NCBI GenBank assembly: GCA_002400805.1
Contig: NVRG01000076.1
Location: 1-5,633, forward strand
DNA from: Gammaproteobacteria bacterium
GTDB lineage: Bacteria; Pseudomonadota; Gammaproteobacteria; Nitrosococcales; Methylophagaceae
Length of the DNA stretch: 5,633 nt
Direction: 5' to 3'
Within the stretch, counting starts at the first letter, position 1; every line of letters starts with the position of its first letter. The translations under genes and the position numbers were made by a program. The notes under the pieces were generated by a model, which worked only from the letters and a program-made list of their open reading frames with translations, was not told where the DNA came from and did not search any database. Below are positions 1 to 5,512 of this stretch, piece after piece.

Positions 1-314
1 ACATACCTGCCTTAGGTCAGGCAGAAGGGGCATTACGACTTGGATTGGGCAGTTTGTTTGCTGTCGCTGAAGCGTATCCAGATCTTAAAGCAGATGAAAC
101 CTTTCAACATCTACAAGCACGCATCACCAGTTTAGAAAATGAGATTGCAGATCGTCGTGAGTTCTATAATGAAAGTGTTAACAATAATAATGTTCGCATC
201 GAACAATTTCCTGATGTATTTATCGCTCGAATGTTTAACTTCAAAGCGCACAGCTTATTAGAGTTTAGTGATGAAGAAACCGCGGATGTAAATATTCGCC
301 AATTATTCAATTAG
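1..314 (+). CDS. lemA: LemA family protein, C-terminal part (5' end outside window)
   Basis: The reading frame is open from the first complete codon (base 3) to the TAG at 312-314, giving about 103 residues with no start in the window. The segment reading SLFAVAEAYPDLKAD, followed by a long helical stretch with NNNNVRIEQFPD and ARMFNFKAHS, is the conserved C-terminal half of LemA proteins, which are normally near 190 residues with one N-terminal membrane helix and a cytoplasmic helical bundle. The missing part should hold that helix. A TTG at base 45 is in frame but lies inside conserved sequence, so it is not a start. The gene ends 3 bases before the GIDE/EF-hand gene; LemA and GIDE-type genes are, to my knowledge, recurrent neighbours in bacteria, which suggests a shared membrane function. 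The biochemical role of LemA is not established. Family assignment is confident; the symbol is a family name only. Confidence 0.9.
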   Translation, partial: IPALGQAEGALRLGLGSLFAVAEAYPDLKADETFQHLQARITSLENEIADRREFYNESVNNNNVRIEQFPDVFIARMFNFKAHSLLEFSDEETADVNIRQLFN

Positions 315-317
315 TTC

Positions 318-1226
318 ATGCAAGAAATCATCGCTTCATTCGAAGCAGAGTTATTACAGCTTGATGCTGCTGAATTCTGGCTTGGCTGTATTGTGGTATC
401 GCTCATTTCGCTATGGGCATTTCGACATATGTATCACCGTTACCATAGTGCTAGATTGATCGAAAATATTCCCACAGCCAAAATTCGTTCAGCCGCCCAA
501 GGTTATGTTGAGCTAATTGGTAAGGCACGCATGATGGATGGCCCCGTGACCATTTCACCATTAACCAGTACAGTTTGCGTCTGGTTTCGTTACAAAATTG
601 AAGAAAAAGTAAGTACCGGTCTTGGCAAAAGAAGAAGAACGCATTGGCGGATGGTCAGGCAACAAACCAGTGAGGAATTATTTTTTTTAGAAGATGAAAC
701 AGGCCGTTGTGTGATTGATCCGGATGGAGCTGATGTGTTTACTGACAATAAGCGAACTTGGTATAAACATGATATTGTGCCGCCACGTCGTTTTAGCGAA
801 GAATTGATTTTAGAAAATTATCCCTTATATGGAATTGGCCTCTTTAAAACAGTCGCTAATGTTCAACATCACAAATTTCGTGAACAAGTCAGTCATCTAT
901 TACGACAATGGAAAAACACCGATCCAAATCAGTTGCTTGATCGTTATGATGACGATCGAAATGGTGAGATCAGTCCTCAGGAATGGGAGCAGGCACGAAC
1001 CGATGCACAACGACAAATTAAACAGCAACATGGTCATCAAGAAAAATTGGAACAACTCAGCGTATTAAGGCAAAGCCCACATAATGATCAGACTTTTATT
1101 TTATCGACTGAGCCAGAGGTTAAACTGATTCAGCGTTACAAACGCAAAGCCTTATTTTCATTAATCGGTTTTTTTCTTAGTGGTAGCCTCGTTGTTTGGG
1201 CTCTAAATGTACGAATAGGAATGTAA
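318..1226 (+). CDS. Two-pass membrane protein with GIDE-type (MUL1-like) domain and an EF-hand
   Basis: A 302-residue protein with membrane helices at about residues 20-36 and 278-297. The part between resembles the GIDE domain of the mitochondrial E3 ligase MUL1: AQGYVELIGKA (60-70), an exposed VCVWFRYKIEEK strand (86-97), a basic KRRRTHWRMVRQ patch (104-115), a FFLEDETGRCVIDPDGADV stretch (122-140) and, just before the last helix, FILSTEPEVKLIQRYKRK (260-277), where MUL1 has a similar YLSS motif. There is no RING finger, so ligase activity is not expected despite the usual 'E3 ubiquitin ligase family' label. Residues 211-222 (DDDRNGEISPQE) form a complete EF-hand calcium loop with D1, D3, N5, G6, I8 and E12 in place. 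Charge distribution suggests the soluble part is cytoplasmic. The start ATG lies 3 bases after the lemA stop without a good Shine-Dalgarno, so translation is probably coupled; the next Met (residue 38) would lose the first helix. The function is unknown. Confidence 0.8.
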   Translation: MQEIIASFEAELLQLDAAEFWLGCIVVSLISLWAFRHMYHRYHSARLIENIPTAKIRSAAQGYVELIGKARMMDGPVTISPLTSTVCVWFRYKIEEKVSTGLGKRRRTHWRMVRQQTSEELFFLEDETGRCVIDPDGADVFTDNKRTWYKHDIVPPRRFSEELILENYPLYGIGLFKTVANVQHHKFREQVSHLLRQWKNTDPNQLLDRYDDDRNGEISPQEWEQARTDAQRQIKQQHGHQEKLEQLSVLRQSPHNDQTFILSTEPEVKLIQRYKRKALFSLIGFFLSGSLVVWALNVRIGM

Positions 1227-1230
1227 ATAG

Positions 1231-3141
1231 ATGCAGGACGAGATGCAACACATCTTTGCTGAAGGTGGATTATTATCGCGACATATTGATGGATATACAC
1301 CGCGTCAGCAACAGTTAGAAATGGCCGAAACAATTCAATCTACCTTGGCGGATAGTTCTTTATTAATTGCTGAAGCGGGTACCGGAACAGGTAAAACCTT
1401 TGCTTACTTAGCACCAGCAATCCTTTCAGGGCAGAAAGTCTTTATTTCTACCGGCACCAAAAACCTGCAAGATCAATTGTTTAATCGTGATTTACCCACA
1501 TTAAGAAAAGCTTTAGCCACGCCATTTCGTGCCGCCTTATTAAAAGGACGCAGCAATTATTTATGTCATCACCGGCTGACCTTGGCTGAACATGATCCTG
1601 TTAATAAACATCAATTTGAAGTTCTGCATGACCTACGAGACTGGTCAGCAACAACACGTACGGGTGATTTGTCAGAGACGGATCTTTTGGAAGAGGGGAC
1701 GTCATTATGGCCAAAAGTAACCTCTACCATTGATAATTGCCTTGGCCAAGAATGTCCTGATTATTCGGAATGTTTTATCGTAGAAGCACGAAAAAAAGCT
1801 CAAGAAGCCGATATTGTGGTGATAAACCATCATTTATTGATGTCAGACTTGGCTTTAAAGGCCTCAGGGCAGGGTGAGGTTTTACCTTCTGCCGATGCCT
1901 TTATTATAGATGAAGCTCATCAACTTCCTGCCATTGCCAGCCAGTTTTTGGGTAATCGTATCAGTAGTCATCAAATTCAAGAACTCTGTCGAGATAGCAT
2001 TCGTGAGATGGAAGAAGATGCCGCTGATATGGCTATCATTCGTGATATGGCTGATAAAGCGGAAGCATCATTACATTCCTTGCGAATTGCCTTGGGTGAA
2101 AATGAACAACGCACACCGTGGAATAACCTATCTGGAAAACTTGGTGTAAAACCAAAACTGGATGGTTTGTTAAATTCTATAGAAGAGTTATCTGCACAAC
2201 TCGAACTGGCAGCAGAACGAGGTAAAGGCTTAGAACAATGCAGTATTCGCAGTCAGGATATTATCGATAGTTTAGATATTTTCAGTAGCGATGATCCGGA
2301 TGACAATTTAATTTTATGGGCAGATATTCGTCATTCCGGTTTTGTTTTTAATGCTACGCCATTTGAAGTTAGCAGTTATTTTCATAAATGGATGGACGAA
2401 AAACCCACTGCTTGGGTCTTTACCTCAGCCACCATGACGGTAGCAGGCAAGTTTAACAATTTCAGTCACCAACTGGGTATTGAGGATGCTGAAACTGCGA
2501 TATGGCCTAGTCCTTTTGACTATAGAAAACAAAGCCTGCTGTATATGCCCAATATACCGGTTGCCCCCAATCATGAAGACTATAACGAACACATTACTAA
2601 GATTGCTAAAGGTGTGATTGCTCATAGTAAGGGCCGCACATTTCTATTATTTACCAGCTATAAAGCGATGCATGCTGTCGCTGATGCAATGGAAGATTCA
2701 GATTATCCATTAATGGTACAAGGCAGCGCATCTAAATCTAATTTACTGGAAGAGTTTCGTACTCATGGCAACGCCGTTTTATTGGGCACCAACAGCTTTT
2801 GGGAAGGCGTTGATGTTCGCGGTGAAGCATTATCCTGCGTACTGATTGATAAAATCCCATTTGCCTCACCGGGTGACCCAGTGCTGCAAGCCCGTATAGA
2901 ATCTTTAAAATCCCGGGGTGGCAATCCCTTTACCACTATTCAGATTCCTGCTGCTGTGATTCAACTCAAGCAAGGCATCGGACGTTTGATTCGAGATAAT
3001 ACGGACTATGGAGTATTAGTTTTGTGTGATCCACGTTTTTTAACCAAGCCATATGGTAAGCAGTTTTTACGTAGCCTACCGGCTATGCCGATCACGCAAG
3101 ATATCGATGATGTAGCTGCTTTCTTTGAACGTATCGAGTGA
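1231..3141 (+). CDS. yoaA: ATP-dependent DNA helicase YoaA (DinG/XPD family, iron-sulfur)
   Basis: A 636-residue superfamily 2 helicase, matching E. coli YoaA in length and motif order. Visible are the Q-like GYTPRQQQLEMA (21-32), Walker A GTGTGKT (50-56), motif Ia STGTKNLQDQL (73-83), cysteines C112, C170, C175 and C181 that would bind the 4Fe-4S cluster, the DEAH box (227-230), FTSAT (397-401), SFWEGVDVRG (522-531) and QGIGRLIR (581-588). The family unwinds DNA 5' to 3'; YoaA works with the clamp-loader subunit HolC (chi) in repair of stalled replication forks and promotes tolerance of chain terminators. DinG is the nearest alternative, but the YLC...CLGQEC spacing, the length and the C-terminal tail favour YoaA. 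The start is chosen at 1231, with AGGA at 1217-1220, ten bases upstream; an in-frame ATG at 1243 is too far from it. The gene follows the GIDE gene by 4 bases. No defect is seen. Confidence 0.95.
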   Translation: MQDEMQHIFAEGGLLSRHIDGYTPRQQQLEMAETIQSTLADSSLLIAEAGTGTGKTFAYLAPAILSGQKVFISTGTKNLQDQLFNRDLPTLRKALATPFRAALLKGRSNYLCHHRLTLAEHDPVNKHQFEVLHDLRDWSATTRTGDLSETDLLEEGTSLWPKVTSTIDNCLGQECPDYSECFIVEARKKAQEADIVVINHHLLMSDLALKASGQGEVLPSADAFIIDEAHQLPAIASQFLGNRISSHQIQELCRDSIREMEEDAADMAIIRDMADKAEASLHSLRIALGENEQRTPWNNLSGKLGVKPKLDGLLNSIEELSAQLELAAERGKGLEQCSIRSQDIIDSLDIFSSDDPDDNLILWADIRHSGFVFNATPFEVSSYFHKWMDEKPTAWVFTSATMTVAGKFNNFSHQLGIEDAETAIWPSPFDYRKQSLLYMPNIPVAPNHEDYNEHITKIAKGVIAHSKGRTFLLFTSYKAMHAVADAMEDSDYPLMVQGSASKSNLLEEFRTHGNAVLLGTNSFWEGVDVRGEALSCVLIDKIPFASPGDPVLQARIESLKSRGGNPFTTIQIPAAVIQLKQGIGRLIRDNTDYGVLVLCDPRFLTKPYGKQFLRSLPAMPITQDIDDVAAFFERIE

Positions 3142-3148
3142 CAGTAAG

Positions 3149-3170
3149 ATGGCGACTATATCGTTGTCAT
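3149..3170 (+). other. Small hairpin just after yoaA
   Basis: ATGGCGAC (3149-3156) can pair with GTTGTCAT (3163-3170) across a 6-base loop, an 8-pair stem in RNA that includes two G-U wobbles, starting 7 bases after the yoaA stop. There is no run of T after it, so it does not qualify as a standard intrinsic terminator. It could mark the transcript 3' end or stabilise it, or be chance. The wobbles mean it would form only in the plus-strand transcript. Confidence 0.3.
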
Positions 3171-3219
3171 AACAAGCAATTGAACTCATAATAAATCAAG
3201 ACTCAAGGCTAGATTCTCA

Positions 3220-3234
3220 ACTATAATTAATAGT
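3220..3234. promoter_or_regulatory. Small dyad over the -10 box, candidate TetR operator
   Basis: ACTAT (3220-3224) and ATAGT (3230-3234) are inverted copies around a 5-base centre, covering the TATAAT box. TetR family proteins often bind such dyads over their own promoter and repress themselves. The arms are short and AT-rich, so the assignment rests mostly on position. Confidence 0.3.
3222..3227 (+). promoter_or_regulatory. Probable -10 box of the TetR-hydrolase operon
   Basis: A perfect TATAAT lies 28 bases upstream of the regulator's ATG, predicting a start of transcription near 3233-3235 and a leader of about 20 bases. No good -35 hexamer is present at 16-18 bases upstream (the region reads AAGACTCA), and there is no TGn extension, so the promoter may be weak or need an activator. 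It lies inside an otherwise AT-rich spacer, so chance is possible. Confidence 0.45.
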
Positions 3235-3244
3235 GTCTCCCTTC

Positions 3245-3249
3245 AGGTG
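3245..3249 (+). promoter_or_regulatory. Shine-Dalgarno deciding the start of the TetR gene
   Basis: AGGTG sits 6 bases before the ATG at 3256. The in-frame GTG at 3247 lies inside this site and has no ribosome site of its own at suitable distance, so the ATG at 3256 is the better start. Confidence 0.6.
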
Positions 3250-3255
3250 TGGATT

Positions 3256-3891
3256 ATGACGAATAATGCGTTAAGCCCTGATGCAATCCTTGAACAAGCA
3301 CTCGTTCTCGCACAGGAAAGTTCATGGGAAGCTTTTAGTTTAAATGAGTTAGTAGCTCTGCTTGATTGTTCTTTGAGCGATATAAAACAGTTCTACCGCT
3401 CTAAAGACGATATGGCCGAAGCGCTTTTTAGCCGCGCCGATGATGCTATGTTGAACTTAGCGTCAACTGAACAGTATCGAAATTTGCCAACTGATGACAA
3501 ATTATTCGAATGCATTATGGTCTGGTTTGAATCTTTGGCATCCTACAAGCCACTTGTACGCGAGATCCTTGCATACAAACTAGAGCCCGGCCACTTTCAT
3601 CTACAGGCACATGGGATAACTCGAATCAGTCGAACCGTACAATGGTTTATGGAAGTAGCCGACAGGAAAAATACCGGCTTTAAACGCATCGTCGACGAAG
3701 TTGCCGTGACATCATCTTATCTTGCTAGTTTTAGCCTGTTTCTGTTTGATAACAGTGAGCAACATGCCAAAACGCGAGACTTACTAAAAATCCTGCTCAA
3801 AAAAATCCATCAAGGTCATCAATTATTTTCATGTTCCAGCGTTGCCAAGCCGGCTTCAAAAAATCAAACAAATTTCCCTGAGACAAAATAA
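3256..3891 (+). CDS. TetR family regulator with COQ9-like C-terminal half
   Basis: A 211-residue, all-helical protein. Residues 8-58 fit the TetR DNA-binding domain: a first helix ILEQALVLAQESSWEAFS, then NELVALLDCSLSDIKQFYRSKDDMAEALF, corresponding to the usual helix-turn-helix followed by the 'Y-x-SKDDL' signature. The remainder would be the ligand and dimer domain. Residues 125-186 resemble the C-terminal region of COQ9 proteins of ubiquinone synthesis, which themselves have a TetR fold: TVQWFMEVADRKNTGF, then VDEVAVTSSYLASFSLF and FDNSEQHAKTRDLLKILLKKI. It probably senses a hydrophobic ligand, but none can be named. The tail from about 192 is polar and likely disordered. The start is fixed by AGGTG at 3245-3249. 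It ends 3 bases before the hydrolase gene, which it probably controls together with itself. A true COQ9 protein is less likely because the DNA-binding helices look intact. Confidence 0.8.
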   Translation: MTNNALSPDAILEQALVLAQESSWEAFSLNELVALLDCSLSDIKQFYRSKDDMAEALFSRADDAMLNLASTEQYRNLPTDDKLFECIMVWFESLASYKPLVREILAYKLEPGHFHLQAHGITRISRTVQWFMEVADRKNTGFKRIVDEVAVTSSYLASFSLFLFDNSEQHAKTRDLLKILLKKIHQGHQLFSCSSVAKPASKNQTNFPETK

Positions 3892-3894
3892 GCA

Positions 3895-4953
3895 ATGGAT
3901 CTCGTCAGTCATGTTCTCATCGGCGCATGTGTTGCTCAAATTCCTAGCCACTCTACAAATAATAGTGCCCATTCAAATTTAAGCTTTTATCAGCGAGCAC
4001 TGATCGGGGGCATTGCAGCCATTTTTCCCGATATCGATTACCTACTGTTTCTTTGGAATCCGCTGGAATTTCTGGCCTATTGGCACCGAGCTGAAACCCA
4101 CTCGCTATTATTAGCGCCACTTTGGGCTTTGTTACTCACTAAACTTTGGATGCTATCGAACCGTTTAAAGCAGGTTCAACAACTTGTATTTTGGATATGC
4201 ATTCTCGGGGTGTTGTCACATTCAATGCTAGATAGCTTGACCACGTATGGGACTCAGTGGTTTTCACCATTAAGTGACTACCGCATAAGTTGGAACCTAC
4301 TGTTTATAGTTGATGGCTATTTTACAATTGTCGTAGTCATTACATTTTTATGCATGTATTTTTGGCCGCATAAAAAAATAGCACTTTTTATATTATTGTT
4401 GCCGATAAGTTATCTATTTTTGGTATATCAAATAAAACTTATTGCATACCAAGAAATCAGATCAAGCTTAGTAGATAAAACATCCACTATTTCGATACTC
4501 CCTCAACCATTTTCGCCTTTTTATTGGCACGTTATCAGGGAAAATAAAGAACACATCGCTCATGCGTACTTGCGTTTAGCTGATGATCCACTTGTTCCAC
4601 TGATAAGTAATCTTGTGGGCAAAAAACGCTATCAAGACCATTTTCAACGGACATCAACGTTGCTATGGGTGGACTATGCGCTCACACCTAAACAGATCGA
4701 CATAAGAGATGACGCTAATCGGGTATGGAATCATGAGTCGTTTAGGGCATTTCGAGATTTTGCTGTTTACCCGATCTATTACCAGCATAATAAGGTGGCG
4801 GGACAAACGTGTGTTTGGTATAGCGATTTACGTTATCACTCACCAGCGTTTTTGCCATCATTTCGTTATGGCATGTGCAGCGAAGATGGGCAAAACTGGA
4901 CAGTTCATAGGATGAAATATTTAACGCATAAACCGGTCAGGATCTATCAATAA
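3895..4953 (+). CDS. Membrane-bound metal-dependent hydrolase, YdjM/DUF457 type
   Basis: A 352-residue inner-membrane protein of the PF04307 family. The N-terminal half carries the family's conserved polar residues among hydrophobic helices: MDLVSH (D2, H6), FPDID (44-48), HRAETHS (H64, H69), SHSMLD (H109, D113) and TTYGTQ (116-121), which probably bind metal. Membrane helices are likely at about 71-85, 96-110, 133-156 and 161-181. The C-terminal part (about 190-352) is soluble and includes SFRAFRDFAVYP (282-293), YSDLRYHSPAFLPSFRYGM (309-327) and a closing tryptophan region, a layout seen in the longer members starting 'MD..T'. The substrate is unknown; the old description 'LexA-binding, inner membrane-associated hydrolase' should not be taken as function here. 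The ATG lies 3 bases after the TetR stop, without a good Shine-Dalgarno, which suggests coupling. The start is supported by the conserved D2 and H6 so close to it. The gene is intact. Confidence 0.87.
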   Translation: MDLVSHVLIGACVAQIPSHSTNNSAHSNLSFYQRALIGGIAAIFPDIDYLLFLWNPLEFLAYWHRAETHSLLLAPLWALLLTKLWMLSNRLKQVQQLVFWICILGVLSHSMLDSLTTYGTQWFSPLSDYRISWNLLFIVDGYFTIVVVITFLCMYFWPHKKIALFILLLPISYLFLVYQIKLIAYQEIRSSLVDKTSTISILPQPFSPFYWHVIRENKEHIAHAYLRLADDPLVPLISNLVGKKRYQDHFQRTSTLLWVDYALTPKQIDIRDDANRVWNHESFRAFRDFAVYPIYYQHNKVAGQTCVWYSDLRYHSPAFLPSFRYGMCSEDGQNWTVHRMKYLTHKPVRIYQ

Positions 4954-4981
4954 CATCAAGCGACAAGGCCTTAGCTTATCT

Positions 4982-5407
4982 CTACAGACTTTCTAAGTAT
5001 GCAAAGGCCGTCAGAAAAGCTTGTTCTTGGAATTGCTTTAAACCGGTATCTTCAAAATTCATCACAACCTGACTGTTCTTTATAATCTCTTTTGCTTTCG
5101 ATGGGGACAGTAAAGAAACACTGATGCCATCAGCCAATTGAATCGCGGCCTCAAGTTTGAAACCAGCGGCACCGCCGGCAAACTTACCTTTTGTCATGCG
5201 TTCACGAATGACAGCATGTTCAATTTGGTAATCAGTCATGAGTTTGCCAAAGTCGAATTGAAATTTCTTCAATTGTTCGCCGTCACTCGCATCATTAATG
5301 GATAGTTTCTTAACCCGGCAATCAAGCAGGCTATATAAGCCATTTTCCAACGACATAAGGCTGATAATTGCATCATTGGCTTTTAATTCAACACCACAAA
5401 CTTTCAT
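4982..5407 (-). CDS. DUF3010 family protein, possibly RNase H/RuvC-like fold
   Basis: A 141-residue soluble protein beginning MKVCGVELKANDAIISLMS and carrying the strongly conserved block VIRERMTKGKFAGGAAGFKL (66-85), both characteristic of the DUF3010 family (PF11215) of uncharacterised proteins, mostly from gammaproteobacteria. The end, FEDTGLKQFQEQAFLTAFAY (118-137), is also typical, and the length is normal. The layout of an acidic residue at the end of the first strand (E7), one in the central block (E69) and one near the C-terminus (D120) recalls RuvC and RNase H-like enzymes, but this is inference. The ATG at 5407 is preferred over an in-frame GTG at 5419, because the family starts at MKVCGVEL and GTGAG lies 7 bases before it. 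It converges on the hydrolase with 28 bases between the stops, and diverges from the glutathione transferase gene. No regulator is nearby. Confidence 0.85.
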   Translation of the reverse strand: MKVCGVELKANDAIISLMSLENGLYSLLDCRVKKLSINDASDGEQLKKFQFDFGKLMTDYQIEHAVIRERMTKGKFAGGAAGFKLEAAIQLADGISVSLLSPSKAKEIIKNSQVVMNFEDTGLKQFQEQAFLTAFAYLESL

Positions 5408-5414
5408 TATAAAA

Positions 5415-5421
5415 CTCACTC
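5415..5421 (-). promoter_or_regulatory. Ribosome binding site deciding the DUF3010 start
   Basis: On the minus strand the sequence reads GAGTGAG, ending 7 bases before the ATG at 5407-5405. It overlaps the in-frame GTG at 5419-5417, which therefore is unlikely to be the start codon. Confidence 0.45.
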
Positions 5422-5428
5422 AAAATAT

Positions 5429-5457
5429 TAGAGCACTATGATACAGGTTTCGCTCTA
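5429..5457. repeat. Inverted repeat TAGAGC-17-GCTCTA in divergent spacer
   Basis: TAGAGC (5429-5434) and GCTCTA (5452-5457) are exact inverted copies separated by 17 bases, in the middle of the spacer between the DUF3010 and glutathione transferase starts. The right arm overlaps TATAAA (5456-5461), a possible -10 box for the plus strand, and TATAGA for the minus strand. A regulator binding here could control both genes. Six-base arms can arise by chance in a spacer of this size. Confidence 0.35.
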
Positions 5458-5461
5458 TAAA
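5456..5461 (+). promoter_or_regulatory. Possible -10 box for the glutathione transferase gene
   Basis: TATAAA lies 51 bases before the ATG at 5513 and would give a leader of roughly 45 bases. No convincing -35 hexamer is found 16-18 bases upstream. It is listed because it is the best plus-strand -10 match in the spacer. Confidence 0.25.
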
Positions 5462-5500
5462 CGATGTTGGTATTTCGTTAAACTGAGGTAAATATTAACA

Positions 5501-5505
5501 AAGGA
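5501..5505 (+). promoter_or_regulatory. Shine-Dalgarno of the glutathione transferase gene
   Basis: AAGGA lies 7 bases before the ATG at 5513. A GTG directly before that ATG (5510) is in frame, but at only 4 bases from the site it is the poorer choice. Confidence 0.6.
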
Positions 5506-5512
5506 ATTTGTG

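Noticed and set aside
45..47. TTG as the start codon of a short LemA-like gene
   Set aside because: The frame stays open to the left edge and encodes IPALGQAEGALRLGLG before it, which fits conserved LemA sequence, so the gene begins outside the window.
829..1068. Open frame of 79 codons within the GIDE/EF-hand gene
   Set aside because: It lies entirely inside a better-supported gene in another frame, and its translation has no recognisable domain.
318..1226. Ubiquitin ligase activity for the GIDE protein
   Set aside because: No RING finger or paired Cys/His ligands are present; only the membrane GIDE-like domain is shared with MUL1.
1136..1333. Minus-strand open frame across the GIDE/yoaA junction
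   Set aside because: It overlaps two well-supported plus-strand genes and the peptide shows no family features.
1910..2149. Open frame in another frame of yoaA
   Set aside because: Shadow of the helicase gene around the DEAH box; no independent support.
2425..2625. Minus-strand open frame within yoaA
   Set aside because: Antisense to conserved helicase motifs; no ribosome site or domain seen.
3184..3219. Repeated CTCA words before the TetR gene (3184, 3201, 3215)
   Set aside because: Five-base words at unequal spacing (17 and 14) in a short spacer are not convincing as a repeat array.
4709..4915. Open frame within the 3' part of the hydrolase gene
   Set aside because: The hydrolase frame there keeps family motifs (SDLRY), so this one is a shadow.
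4954..4981. Terminator between the convergent hydrolase and DUF3010 genes
   Set aside because: Only AAGGCCTT (4965-4972) and a 4-base AAGC/GCTT pair are found, with no T-run on either strand.
5467..5494. Promoter TTGGTA-16-TAAATA before the glutathione transferase gene
   Set aside because: Transcription would begin at or within the AAGGA ribosome site, leaving almost no leader.
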